Made by a program: the position numbers and the translations under genes | The notes under the pieces: generated by a model | Databases searched by the model: none | What the model was told of the DNA's origin: nothing | Seen by the model: the letters and a program-made list of their open reading frames with translations, nothing else | Origin: Pauljensenia sp018375675 | GTDB taxonomy: Bacteria; Actinomycetota; Actinomycetes; Actinomycetales; Actinomycetaceae | Length of the DNA stretch: 40,816 nucleotides | Reading direction: 5' to 3' | Assembly (NCBI GenBank): GCA_041432705.1 | Contig: JAPWAE010000013.1 | Span: forward strand, 1-40,816 | Shown here: positions 32,597 to 40,456 of the stretch, piece by piece | How positions within the stretch are numbered: position 1 is the stretch's first letter | Layout: each line of letters opens with the position of its first letter

Positions 32597-34438
32597 ATGT
32601 CCGTCTCCCTGGACAACCTGGAACCCATCGACGTGCGCCCCATCAAGCGGGCCCTGATTTCTGTGTACGACAAGACGGGCCTGGAGGATCTTGCCCGCGC
32701 CCTTGGCGAGGCCGGCGTGGAGATCGTCTCCACCGGGTCCACGGCTGCCCGCATCGCGGCCGCCGGCGTGGCTGTCACCCCGGTCGACGACGTGACCGGT
32801 TTCCCCGAGGTGCTCGAGGGGCGCGTGAAGACCCTGCACCCCTTCATTCACTCTGGCATCCTGGCCGATCAGCGTAAGGCCGCGCACCGCGAGCAGATCG
32901 CGCAGCTGGGCATCCAGGCTTTCGACCTGGTCGTGTGCAACCTGTACCCCTTCCAGGACACGGTCGCCTCGGGCGCGTCCTTCGACGAGTGTGTCGAGCA
33001 GATCGACATCGGCGGCCCTTCCATGGTGCGAGCCGCCGCGAAGAACCACCCGTCGGTCGCCGTCGTGACCTCCCCGGAGCGTTACGCGGATGTGGCCGAG
33101 GCCGTGGCGGGGGAGGGCTTTACTCTCGAGCAGCGCCGCGTGCTGGCCGCCGAGGCCTTCGCCCACACGGCGACCTACGACCTGGCGATTGCCGGTTGGC
33201 TGGCCGACGAGCTGGATCTTGAGGATGTGCGCGAGACCCTCGACGATGCCGCCGAGACTCACCTGGATGCCTCCGACGCGGCGTTCTTGGAGTCCCTGGG
33301 CTACCAGACTGAGGAAGACTACGTGGTGGAGGTCCCTGAGGAGGAGGGGCAGGCCTCGGGTATGCCCGTGTTCGTCGCCGACGCGTTCGAGCGCGTGGAG
33401 TCGCTGCGCTACGGCGAGAATCCGCACCAGGGTGCGGCCGTGTACCGCGAGATCGATGAGTCCTTCGAGGACGAGGAGGCTGACGACGAGGCCTTGGTCC
33501 CGGGCATTGCGAACGCGCGCCAGCTGCACGGCAAGGCCATGAGCTACAACAACTACACGGATGGCGACGCCGCCCTGCGCGCCGCCTACGATCACGAGCG
33601 CCCCTGCGTCGCGATCATCAAGCACGCGAACCCCTGCGGTATCGCGGTGGCTGACGATGTGGCTGAGGCGCACCGCCTCGCGCACGCCTGCGACCCCGTG
33701 TCGGCGTTTGGCGGCGTGATCGCCGTGAACCGCCCGGTGAGCGTGGAGCTGGCCCGCCAGATCGTCCCGATCTTCACTGAGGTCGTGCTGGCCCCCGACT
33801 ACGAGGAGGGTGCGCTCGAGGTGCTGAGCGCGAAGAAGAACCTGCGCGTCCTGCAGGTTGAGCCCCCGGCTCGCGGCTCGTACGAGTTCAAGCAGATCAG
33901 CGGTGGCCTGCTGGTCCAGGAGCGCGACGACATTGACGCGCCGGGCGATTCCCCGGAGAACTGGACGCTCGCGGCCGGCGCACCCGCCGACGAGGCGACG
34001 CTGGCGGACCTGGAGTTTGCGTGGCGCACGGTGCGTGCGGTTCGTTCGAATGCGATCCTGCTGGTCAAGGACGGCGCCTCGGTGGGCGTTGGCATGGGCC
34101 AGGTGAACCGCGTGGACTCCTGCAAGCTGGCGGTCGAGCGTGCGAACACGCTGGGCTCGCGCTCGACGGGTGACGCGGCGGCGTCCACCGTGGACAGCGC
34201 GGGCGGCGCTCGCGCGTCCGAGGTTGTGGCCGAGGCTCCCGAGCAGCGTTCCGTTGGCGCGGTCGCCGCATCGGATGCGTTCTTCCCCTTTGCGGATGGA
34301 CTGCAGGTGCTCATTGACGCGGGCGTGAAGGCTGTCGTCCAGCCCGGTGGCTCTGTGCGTGACCAGGAGTCGATCGACGCCGCGAATGCTGCGGGCATCA
34401 CGATGTACCTGACGGGCACGCGCCACTTCGCGCACTGA
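32597..34438 (+). CDS. purH: Bifunctional AICAR formyltransferase / IMP cyclohydrolase
   Basis: Last two steps of de novo purine synthesis; cytoplasmic, 613 residues against about 525 in most bacteria. The N-terminal IMP-cyclohydrolase domain begins IKRALISVYDKTGLEDLARAL with STGSTAARI and GRVKTLHPFIHSGIL. The formyltransferase domain has RYGENPHQGAAVYRE, LHGKAMSYNNYTDGDAAL and IIKHANPCGIA. The catalytic end is SDAFFPFADGLQVLIDAGVKAVVQPGGSVRDQE. Extra length comes from acidic insertions (about 215-245 and 290-305) and a Ser/Ala-rich insertion (about 520-550) after the SCKLAVERANTLG helix. GGAGGA precedes ATG 32597; an in-frame ATG at 32516 is unlikely. Confidence 0.95.
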   Translation: MSVSLDNLEPIDVRPIKRALISVYDKTGLEDLARALGEAGVEIVSTGSTAARIAAAGVAVTPVDDVTGFPEVLEGRVKTLHPFIHSGILADQRKAAHREQIAQLGIQAFDLVVCNLYPFQDTVASGASFDECVEQIDIGGPSMVRAAAKNHPSVAVVTSPERYADVAEAVAGEGFTLEQRRVLAAEAFAHTATYDLAIAGWLADELDLEDVRETLDDAAETHLDASDAAFLESLGYQTEEDYVVEVPEEEGQASGMPVFVADAFERVESLRYGENPHQGAAVYREIDESFEDEEADDEALVPGIANARQLHGKAMSYNNYTDGDAALRAAYDHERPCVAIIKHANPCGIAVADDVAEAHRLAHACDPVSAFGGVIAVNRPVSVELARQIVPIFTEVVLAPDYEEGALEVLSAKKNLRVLQVEPPARGSYEFKQISGGLLVQERDDIDAPGDSPENWTLAAGAPADEATLADLEFAWRTVRAVRSNAILLVKDGASVGVGMGQVNRVDSCKLAVERANTLGSRSTGDAAASTVDSAGGARASEVVAEAPEQRSVGAVAASDAFFPFADGLQVLIDAGVKAVVQPGGSVRDQESIDAANAAGITMYLTGTRHFAH

Positions 34439-34458
34439 TCACACCCGCTCATGGGTTC

Positions 34459-34493
34459 CAGGGGGCGAGCGCCGGTGTGGCGCTCGCCCCCTG
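34459..34493 (+). terminator. Terminator after purH
   Basis: Perfect 15-bp inverted repeat (34459-34473 with 34479-34493) and 5-nt loop, 20 nt after the stop. Confidence 0.85.
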
Positions 34494-34511
34494 AGATCTG
34501 CGCCCGTGTGC

Positions 34512-34552
34512 TTGACAGGGAGTGGCGGGCAGCATATTGTTCAATTGTTGAA
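34512..34552 (+). promoter_or_regulatory. Promoter and candidate operator of bioY
   Basis: Perfect TTGACA (34512-34517), 17-bp spacer, TATTGT (34535-34540). Overlapping the end of the -10 box is the palindrome TTCAA-TTG-TTGAA (34540-34552), well placed to block initiation. A biotin-responsive repressor (a BioQ-type TetR protein in other actinobacteria) is the natural candidate, but the sequence does not clearly match a consensus I know. Confidence 0.65.
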
Positions 34553-34585
34553 TGAAAGGCTGTTAGCCCTGTTGAAAGGTGTCGT

Positions 34586-35173
34586 ATGACCACCCTGACC
34601 GCTTCCCCCGTCGCCGCCACGCGCGAAAACCGCGTCCTCGCCGACCGCCTCGGTGGCACGATCGCACGCGAAATCGCCCTGGTGGCAGCCGGCACGATCG
34701 CCATGATCGTCCTCGCCCGCATCTCGATCCCGCTGCCCTTCACGCCCGTGCCCGTCTCGCTCGGCACGCTCGGTGCCCTCTCGGTCGGCACGACCCTCGG
34801 CGCGCGTCGAGGCCTCGCCTCCGTCGCTACGTACGCGATCCTCGGCGTCGCCGGCGTCCCGGTCTTCACCGGCACGAACGTTGGTTGGGCCTTCGCCTCC
34901 TTCGGCTACATCCTCGGCTACCTCCTCGTCGCTGCGATCGCCGGCCTGGCAGCCCAGCGTGGCGCCGACCGCCGCATCCTCACCATGGCGCCGACCGCCG
35001 TCGTGTCCCTGTTCTCCGTGTACATCCTGGGCCTGGCCTGGATGATCCCCTTCGCGCACATGACGATCGAGCAGGGTCTGATGAAGGGCTTCGTTCCCTT
35101 CATCATCGGCGACCTGCTGAAGGCCGCCGTTGCCACCGGCGCCTTCCCGGTGCTGCGCTCCATCTTCCGCTGA
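34586..35173 (+). CDS. bioY: Biotin transporter BioY
   Basis: Substrate-binding S component of the energy-coupling-factor biotin transporter, 195 residues with six membrane helices. Family motifs are ISIPLPFTPVPVSLGTLGAL, GVAGVPVFTG, FGYILGYLLVAAIAG and the end PFIIGDLLKAAVA. GAAAGG precedes the ATG. No bioM or bioN is adjacent, so it either uses a shared ECF module encoded elsewhere or works alone. It stands as a single gene with its own strong, apparently regulated promoter. Confidence 0.94.
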   Translation: MTTLTASPVAATRENRVLADRLGGTIAREIALVAAGTIAMIVLARISIPLPFTPVPVSLGTLGALSVGTTLGARRGLASVATYAILGVAGVPVFTGTNVGWAFASFGYILGYLLVAAIAGLAAQRGADRRILTMAPTAVVSLFSVYILGLAWMIPFAHMTIEQGLMKGFVPFIIGDLLKAAVATGAFPVLRSIFR

Positions 35174-35296
35174 GCCGCGCGCTCCAGCGCAACGAGAGTC
35201 GGCCTCGTCCCCACCCGGGGGCGGGGCCGTCGCCGTATCCGGCGTGCGCAGTGGTGACATGCGTAATGGAGCGCGACGGGGTGGGGCGCGCGCGGG

Positions 35297-35302
35297 TACC
35301 AT
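35297..35302 (+). promoter_or_regulatory. Candidate -10 box of guaA
   Basis: TACCAT ends 7 nt before the GTG at 35310, the geometry of a leaderless transcript. Confidence 0.4.
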
Positions 35303-35309
35303 TGGCAGG

Positions 35310-36881
35310 GTGAACGCTTCTGACATGCACCCCGTCCTCGTCGTCGACTTCGGCGCGCAGTATGCCCAGCTGATCGCGCGCCGCGTGCGTGAGGCTAACG
35401 TCTACTCCGAGATCGTCCCCCACACCATGAGCGTGGCGGACATGCTCGCCAAGGAGCCCTCCGCCATCATCCTGTCCGGCGGCCCGTCCTCCGTGTACGA
35501 GGAGGGCGCGCCCTCTGTCGATCCCGCGATCTTCGAGGCTGGCGTGCCCGTCCTGGGCATCTGCTACGGCTTCCAGACCATGGCCCACGCCCTCGGTGGC
35601 ACCGTGGGACGCACGGGCACCCGCGAGTACGGGCACACCGAGGCCACCGTGGCCGGTGACTCCTGCCTGTTCGATGGCACCCCCGACGACCAGATCGTGT
35701 GGATGAGCCACGGCGACGCCGTCCAGGGCGCGCCCGAGGGCTTCACCGTCACGGCCTCCACCGCAGAGACCCCCGTCGCGGCCTTCGAGTCGCGCGAGCG
35801 TCGCCTCTACGGCCTGCAGTGGCACCCCGAGGTGGGCCACTCGCAGTTCGGCCAGGACGCCCTGAAGAACTTCCTGTACAAGGGTGCTGGCCTGGAGCCC
35901 ACGTGGACCGCCGGCTCCATCGTGGACGAGCAGGTTGCGAAGATTCGCGAGCAGGTCGGCGACGCGCAGGTCATCTGCGCCCTGTCCGGCGGCGTGGACT
36001 CTTCCGTGGCTGCGGCCCTCGTGCACAAGGCCGTCGGCGATCAGCTGACCTGCTTCTTCATCGATCACGGCCTGCTGCGTGCGGGCGAGCGCGAGCAGGT
36101 CGAGAACGACTACGCGCGCGGCATGGGCATCCGCGTCATCACCTGCGACGAGTCCGAGCGCTTCCTGTCCGCCCTGGCCGGCGTCACCGAGCCCGAGGCG
36201 AAGCGTAAGATCATCGGTCGCGAGTTCATCCGTTCCTTCGAGGCCGCCCAGAAGCAGGTCATCGAAGAGGTTGGCGCCGCCGGCGGCGAGGTGAAGTTCC
36301 TCGTCCAGGGCACCCTTTACCCCGACGTCGTCGAGTCCGGCGGCGGCGAGGGCGCGGCCAACATCAAGAGCCACCACAACGTGGGCGGCCTGCCCGAGGA
36401 CATGACCTTCGAGCTGGTCGAGCCTCTGCGTACCCTCTTCAAGGACGAGGTGCGTGCGGTCGGCCGCGAGCTGGGCCTGCCCGACTACCTGGTGAACCGT
36501 CAGCCCTTCCCGGGTCCCGGCCTGGGCATCCGCATCATTGGCGAGGTCACGCGCGAGCGCCTGGACATCCTGCGCGCCGCGGACCTGATCGCCCGCGAGG
36601 AGCTCACGGCGGCCGGCCTGGATCAGGAGATCTGGCAGTGCCCGGTCGTCCTGCTCGCCGACGTTCGTTCCGTGGGCGTCCAGGGTGACGGCCGTACCTA
36701 CGGCCACCCGATCGTGCTGCGCCCCGTGTCCTCCGAGGACGCGATGACGGCCGACTGGACACGCCTGCCTTACGACGTCCTGGCCCGCATCTCGACGCGC
36801 ATCACCAACTCGGTGCCCGAGGTCAACCGCGTCGTCCTCGACGTGACCTCCAAGCCCCCGGCCACCATCGAGTGGGAGTGA
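35310..36881 (+). CDS. guaA: GMP synthase (glutamine-hydrolysing)
   Basis: Converts XMP to GMP with glutamine; 523 residues, full length. The class I amidotransferase domain has Cys85 in GICYGFQTM and the His-Glu pair in LQWHPEVGHS. The ATP-pyrophosphatase domain has the P-loop LSGGVDSSVAAAL (about 225-235). The dimerisation domain ends in NRVVLDVTSKPPATIEWE. I chose GTG 35310 because of the TACCAT box; ATG 35325 is the alternative. The last 263 bp of the coding sequence are duplicated at 39777-40039. The native copy's terminator is cut after its left arm by an IS end at 36929, so guaA reads into the accessory region. Confidence 0.96.
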   Translation: MNASDMHPVLVVDFGAQYAQLIARRVREANVYSEIVPHTMSVADMLAKEPSAIILSGGPSSVYEEGAPSVDPAIFEAGVPVLGICYGFQTMAHALGGTVGRTGTREYGHTEATVAGDSCLFDGTPDDQIVWMSHGDAVQGAPEGFTVTASTAETPVAAFESRERRLYGLQWHPEVGHSQFGQDALKNFLYKGAGLEPTWTAGSIVDEQVAKIREQVGDAQVICALSGGVDSSVAAALVHKAVGDQLTCFFIDHGLLRAGEREQVENDYARGMGIRVITCDESERFLSALAGVTEPEAKRKIIGREFIRSFEAAQKQVIEEVGAAGGEVKFLVQGTLYPDVVESGGGEGAANIKSHHNVGGLPEDMTFELVEPLRTLFKDEVRAVGRELGLPDYLVNRQPFPGPGLGIRIIGEVTRERLDILRAADLIAREELTAAGLDQEIWQCPVVLLADVRSVGVQGDGRTYGHPIVLRPVSSEDAMTADWTRLPYDVLARISTRITNSVPEVNRVVLDVTSKPPATIEWE

Positions 36882-36927
36882 CGCTCATACTGAGCTGAGC
36901 TCGCAGACTGATAGCCCCGGCCTCGTC
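36619..36927. repeat. Left copy of the guaA-end duplication
   Basis: 309 bp comprising the last 263 bp of guaA plus 46 bp downstream. It matches 39777-40085 except for six third-codon-position changes at 36689, 36695, 36740, 36761, 36770 and 36794. The final 133 bp are identical. It ends exactly one base before the IS left end. Confidence 0.95.
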
Positions 36928-36928
36928 A

Positions 36929-36987
36929 TGAACTGCCTCCCGTTTCTTGGACATCGAAATTGAAGTCCAAGAAACGGGAGGCTTTTC
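36929..36987 (+). mobile_element. Left end of an IS3-type insertion sequence with hairpin
   Basis: The sequence TGAACTGCCTCCCGTTTCTT has the TG start and style of IS3-family left inverted repeats from actinobacteria. It contains a perfect 18-bp inverted repeat (36935-36952 with 36965-36982) followed by TTTT, a terminator-like hairpin directly before the orfA start. It interrupts the guaA terminator. No right end was found. Confidence 0.65.
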
Positions 36988-37377
36988 GTGTCTGTGGATC
37001 TGGGGTTGAGGCATGATCGTTTGCTTCGGGAGCAGGCGGTGGAGATGTTTGCGAGGGGATTTGGCTATGGTTTGAGCGCCAGGAGGCTTGGTGTGTGTGC
37101 CGAGACTGTGAGAGAGTGGCAGAAGATGTACCGCGTGATCGGGAGGGGTGGGCTTCTTGTCATGGGAGTAAAGCGGGCGAGATACGACTATGAGACCAAG
37201 GTCGCCGCAGCGAGGGCTATGGTTGACGGTGGGATGAGTAAGCCTGAGGCGATGGTGCGTTTCGGTATTGCGAGCGCGACACCGTTGAAGCAGTGGTGCA
37301 GGCTGTCCCGGTCTGGGAGATCTAGTCGTCCTCAAGCGAGTACCTGCCAAAGACGCCACGGCTGCCTGTCCAGCTAA
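36988..37377 (+). pseudogene. Truncated IS3-family OrfA transposase
   Basis: 130 codons. The first 110 encode two successive helix-turn-helix segments (LREQAVEMFARGFGYGLSARRLGV and MSKPEAMVRFGIASATPLKQWCRL), typical of IS150-type OrfA, the DNA-binding part of IS3-family transposases. From about 37317 the protein loses all resemblance and stops. OrfB with the DDE catalytic core is absent, so the element cannot move by itself. The break probably marks a recombination point where more AT-rich DNA joins. The GTG start lies 5 nt after the hairpin stem and is uncertain. Confidence 0.7.
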
Positions 37378-37401
37378 AAACCTGATTGCGAAAGATTCAA
37401 C

Positions 37402-38226
37402 ATGCCTCAAACCTTGCATGAGCGCGTTTACCACACCAGCAGCGGCAATGTCTTCTATTGGATAGACGCTTCTGCTGACACGGACGCACCGTGGCTTGTA
37501 TTTCTTCCTGGTCTCACTGCCGACCACACCATGTTCGACGCGCAGATGGCGTATTTCTCAGGTAAGGCAAACTGCCTGGTATGGGATGCTCCTGCACATG
37601 GGAAGTCGCGCCCATATCCGCTTGACTTCTCCATGGACGATTGCGCCCGTATTTTGCACGCAATTTTGGAGGCTGAGAGCATCAAAAACCTCGTGCTTGT
37701 GGGCCAGTCGGTCGGCGGCTACGTTGCACAGGCGTTCATCGACCTCCATCCGAGAGAAGCTGCCGGCTTCGTCTCCATTGATTCAGCGCCGCTCAAGAGG
37801 AAGTACTACTCGACGTGGGAGGTCAAAGCGCTGCGCCATACCAAGGGGATGTACCAGTTTGTGCCCTGGTCGTGGCTGAAGGTGCTGGGATCGTGGGGCG
37901 TGGCAACAACCGCCCAGGGGAAGGCCGGCATGCGTTCCTTCATCGAGAGCTACGCCAAGGAGGAGTATGTGGAGCTCGCCGCGCACGGCTACAAGATGCT
38001 CGCCGATGCTGTTGAATCTAGGCGCGCTTACAACATTGACTGTCCGGCGCTCTTGCTCTGCGGGGAGAAGGACCATGCTGGCGATGTCAAAGTGTTTAAC
38101 CGTAAATGGGCTGCTGGTGAGAAGATCCCTCTCGTGTGGATACCTGGAGCAGGGCATAACTCGAATGTTGATAATCCTAGCTTTGTGAACAGTAAGATTG
38201 AGCAACTCATGGTTGCGCTGAAATAG
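37402..38226 (+). CDS. Alpha/beta-fold hydrolase
   Basis: 274-residue soluble hydrolase of the alpha/beta superfamily. The oxyanion region is FLPGLTADHTMF, the nucleophile Ser103 is in LVGQSVGGYVA, the acid is probably Asp in LLCGEKDHAGD, and the His is in PGAGHNSNVDNPSF near the C-terminus. The substrate is not predictable. Only a weak GAAAG precedes the ATG. Its base composition is visibly lower in GC than the surrounding housekeeping genes, and it sits between a broken IS and recombination-site-like repeats, so it was most likely acquired horizontally as cargo of the guaA island. Confidence 0.85.
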   Translation: MPQTLHERVYHTSSGNVFYWIDASADTDAPWLVFLPGLTADHTMFDAQMAYFSGKANCLVWDAPAHGKSRPYPLDFSMDDCARILHAILEAESIKNLVLVGQSVGGYVAQAFIDLHPREAAGFVSIDSAPLKRKYYSTWEVKALRHTKGMYQFVPWSWLKVLGSWGVATTAQGKAGMRSFIESYAKEEYVELAAHGYKMLADAVESRRAYNIDCPALLLCGEKDHAGDVKVFNRKWAAGEKIPLVWIPGAGHNSNVDNPSFVNSKIEQLMVALK

Positions 38227-38627
38227 TGTTGGGTAACTGCAGCCTCTTCTTGCACATTTTCGTTAGCACGATGAGCGACATTTGTAGATCCACATTGCGT
38301 TCTATGTGGTTACTTCCTTCTCTTTAGAGTATATTTCCCCAGATCATCGCCAACACTCTTCGCTCGGGATTTGTTACTCTCGGGTCGGGGAGCGGCCCAC
38401 CCCGTCGGCACCCCTTTCATCCATGTAGTCAGTTGCGCACAACCGAACTGCGTTTCCGCAGGTCAAAGCTATCACTCTTCGGTCGGACGAAAATACTCTT
38501 CTCAAGTGACTACATCGCATGTAGTCAGTGCTGACTACAGGGTGACTACACGGCTCTCTCGATGAAAGAGTAAAAGGAATCCCAGCTCACCTGCCCCGCT
38601 GACTACACGGAAACGGGCTATGCGACA
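38227..38627. other. Non-coding stretch with TGACTACA repeats
   Basis: About 400 bp without a gene. TGACTACA or its complement occurs at 38424-38431, 38507-38514, 38520-38527, 38532-38539, 38543-38550 and 38600-38607. The second and third form an inverted pair around TCGCA. A 14-bp word, CACTCTTCGSTCGG, recurs at 38354-38367 and 38473-38486. Beside a guaA-end core sequence these look like arm-type sites of a tyrosine recombinase. Confidence 0.6.
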
Positions 38628-38640
38628 ATCGAGTGGGAGT
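38628..38640. other. Candidate attachment-site core from the guaA 3' end
   Basis: ATCGAGTGGGAGT is identical to the last 13 coding bases of guaA before TGA, at 36867-36879 and in the second copy at 40025-40037. The next bases (AGTACTT) differ. Being the third occurrence, between two cargo genes, it suggests two elements joined in tandem. The shorter TGGGAGTAGT of this site recurs at 38731-38740. Confidence 0.55.
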
Positions 38641-38674
38641 AGTACTTCCGCATTGGTGCTGTGAATTCAGCATG

Positions 38675-38708
38675 AGGGACCCCTGAATTAATGGCTTCGG
38701 GGGTCCCT
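38675..38708. terminator. Hairpin within the guaA island
   Basis: AGGGACCCC (38675-38683) pairs with GGGGTCCCT (38700-38708), followed by TG. It lies downstream of the minus-strand methyltransferase gene and could end its transcript; which strand it serves is not clear. Confidence 0.55.
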
Positions 38709-38845
38709 TGCATATTGGCGATTACCCAACTGGGAGTAGTCATTCTCATGCGCATGCTCTGTTTGTTCAAGGAAAGATCGGGATAGATCTACTCGAGTAC
38801 ATGCACGCGAAAAATGCTTGATCCAAGTGGAGTAGGAGTGTGCCC

Positions 38846-39691
38846 TCAGTTTTTGTGTGCGGTGATCGCAAACTGAAGGGGCAGACGTTCGGGGTGCTCA
38901 CGAAGATGCCATCCGCCAGTGGAATCTTGTTCCATAAGTTCGGGCCACGGGCACCAGGCAGCGCGCGGGGTCTCTTCAAGCTCATCAATCACCAGCCCAG
39001 CGTTGATGAGAGCAGTGACGATCTGGCCAAGGGAATGATTCCACTGGTGGTTCGTTGTGTGAGTAATCCGCGGCGCACCGGGGGAGTCCACGTAGCTCGA
39101 ATCGTCATTCCACGTCATCGGAGCGTCCTGCTCGAAGTATGGCTGCTCGATCTTGAGCCCGTCGGAAATATCCTCCCCGATTGTCATGAACATCGGGTGG
39201 TCATCACGGATGAAGAAAGTGCCGCCCGGTTTGAGCAAGGATGCGACGACTTGTGCCCACTGGGCGATATCGGGGAGCCAGCACAGGACTCCGATCGAGG
39301 TGTATACCAGATCGAAGTCGCCGGAGACTGCTTGGCGCGCGTCGTACACGTTCGCGTGAACGAAGTTGACGTCAGCGCCCGCGCGCTCGGCGATGCTGCG
39401 TGCGTGGGCAAGTGAGGCCTCGGACAAATCGAGGCCAATGACGCGCGAGGCCCCGCGGCGCGCAAACCCGATCGTGTCCGTTCCAAGGTGGCACTGCAGG
39501 TGGATAACATCTTTGCCGGTGAGATCGCCGAATCGTTCGATATCTTGGGCCAGTTCAGAGCTAATGGCCGTCGGGTCCTCGAGAAGGCGCTGGTAGTCGT
39601 AGTAGTTGCCAGCCATGTGCAGCTCGGCGCGGTCGTCCCAGTTGCGTTCGTTATCGGAAAACCACTGCGCTTTCCTGCTTGTTTCAGTCAT
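38846..39691 (-). CDS. Class I SAM-dependent methyltransferase
   Basis: 281 residues with a Rossmann-like methyltransferase fold. Motif I is VIHLQCHLGTDTIGFARRGA (about 61-80), followed by GLDLSEASLAHARSIAE, FVHANVYDA and DLVYTSIGVLCWLPDIAQWAQVVASLLKPGGTFF. The C-terminal region (MFMTIGEDISDGLKIEQPYFEQD) may form the substrate lid. The acceptor is unknown. A TACAAT hexamer (39698-39703, read on the minus strand) ends 6 nt before the ATG with no ribosome site, so it is probably leaderless. It lies inside the guaA island, next to the second guaA fragment, and is likely cargo. Confidence 0.85.
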   Translation of the reverse strand: MTETSRKAQWFSDNERNWDDRAELHMAGNYYDYQRLLEDPTAISSELAQDIERFGDLTGKDVIHLQCHLGTDTIGFARRGASRVIGLDLSEASLAHARSIAERAGADVNFVHANVYDARQAVSGDFDLVYTSIGVLCWLPDIAQWAQVVASLLKPGGTFFIRDDHPMFMTIGEDISDGLKIEQPYFEQDAPMTWNDDSSYVDSPGAPRITHTTNHQWNHSLGQIVTALINAGLVIDELEETPRAAWCPWPELMEQDSTGGWHLREHPERLPLQFAITAHKN

Positions 39692-39776
39692 TTAGTCATT
39701 GTATGCCGGTGGGATTTTGGTGCGCGGCGCCTGCAGAGGGTTTGCGTGTGTTGTCCGCACTACGCAACTGCAGGTA

Positions 39777-40039
39777 TGGATCAGGAGATCTGGCAGTGCC
39801 CGGTCGTCCTGCTCGCCGACGTTCGTTCCGTGGGCGTCCAGGGTGATGGCCGCACCTACGGCCACCCGATCGTGCTGCGCCCCGTGTCCTCCGAGGATGC
39901 GATGACGGCCGACTGGACGCGCCTGCCCTACGACGTCCTGGCCCGCATCTCCACGCGCATCACCAACTCGGTGCCCGAGGTCAACCGCGTCGTCCTCGAC
40001 GTGACCTCCAAGCCCCCGGCCACCATCGAGTGGGAGTGA
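39777..40039 (+). pseudogene. guaA: Duplicated 3' fragment of guaA
   Basis: 263 bp encoding the last 87 residues of GMP synthase (DQEIWQCPVVLLADVRSVGV to the IEWE end) in frame. It has six synonymous and no amino-acid differences from guaA at 36619-36881. It has no start, amidotransferase or P-loop, so it is not a gene. The 46 bp after it also match the sequence after guaA, and it alone keeps the full terminator, so this end is probably the original downstream junction. It marks the right border of the inserted region. A CCTGCAG/CTGCAGG inverted pair (39730-39736, 39768-39774) abuts its left edge. Confidence 0.92.
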
Positions 40040-40073
40040 CGCTCATACTGAGCTGAGCTCGCAGACTGATAGC

Positions 40074-40109
40074 CCCGGCCTCGTCCCTGAATCGTGGGAC
40101 GAGGCCGGG
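40074..40109. terminator. Intact guaA-type terminator
   Basis: Perfect 14-bp inverted repeat (40074-40087 with 40096-40109), then TTTCTTT. The left arm is the sequence retained after the intact guaA. It can also end the minus-strand toxin gene. Confidence 0.85.
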
Positions 40110-40114
40110 TTTCT

Positions 40115-40456
40115 TTATTGGGTGAGCGTGGTGAGTGCCTGGCTGACTCGGTGCTTATCGTGCGGAGATAGCCTGCCGATTCTGCCCACAGTGCCGAGGT
40201 AGGTTGGTGGCAAGAGGGCTATTCGGTCTACTCGTACGAGAGATGGTTTTGAGAGTCCAGCCTCTTGCCAGTCGTCGATGGGGGTATCGAGTGGAAGCGA
40301 GAGCTTGTTCGAGGTGCTGGTGATCATCGCAGCCAGGAGGCCATCGGGTGAACAGGCGAGAACGAGGATCGGGCGGAACCTATAGCCGTGGTCGTCGAAG
40401 TTAAAGCGCGCGTGCCCGATCTCCCATGGGGTGGGCGCTGCCTCACTCTCCGTCAT
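40115..40456 (-). CDS. PemK/MazF-like toxin
   Basis: 113 residues resembling the PemK/MazF (CcdB-fold) endoribonuclease toxins: WEIGHARFNFDDHGYRFRPILVLACSPDGLLAAMITSTSNK matches the core beta-strands with the conserved Arg-Pro-hydrophobic run, and VRVDRIALLPPTYLGTVGRIG corresponds to the later strand with the conserved Asp. The start at 40456 overlaps the antitoxin gene by 14 bp, so the pair is co-translated. It would cleave mRNA when free of antitoxin; RNA specificity is unknown. Family confidence is moderate because the protein is divergent. Confidence 0.72.
   Translation of the reverse strand: MTESEAAPTPWEIGHARFNFDDHGYRFRPILVLACSPDGLLAAMITSTSNKLSLPLDTPIDDWQEAGLSKPSLVRVDRIALLPPTYLGTVGRIGRLSPHDKHRVSQALTTLTQ

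Noticed and set aside
31157..34435. Very long minus-strand open frame (1,092 codons) opposite perM and purH
   Set aside because: It is the antisense of two clear genes; high GC leaves such frames open. Its composition is Arg/Gly/His-rich and matches nothing.
36823..37527. Minus-strand open frame of 234 codons across the IS left end
   Set aside because: It crosses the guaA end, the IS junction and the hydrolase start, so it cannot be an inherited gene.
39488..40039. A 183-codon frame running into the guaA fragment
   Set aside because: Its first half is antisense to the methyltransferase; only the last 87 codons are real guaA sequence, without a start of their own.
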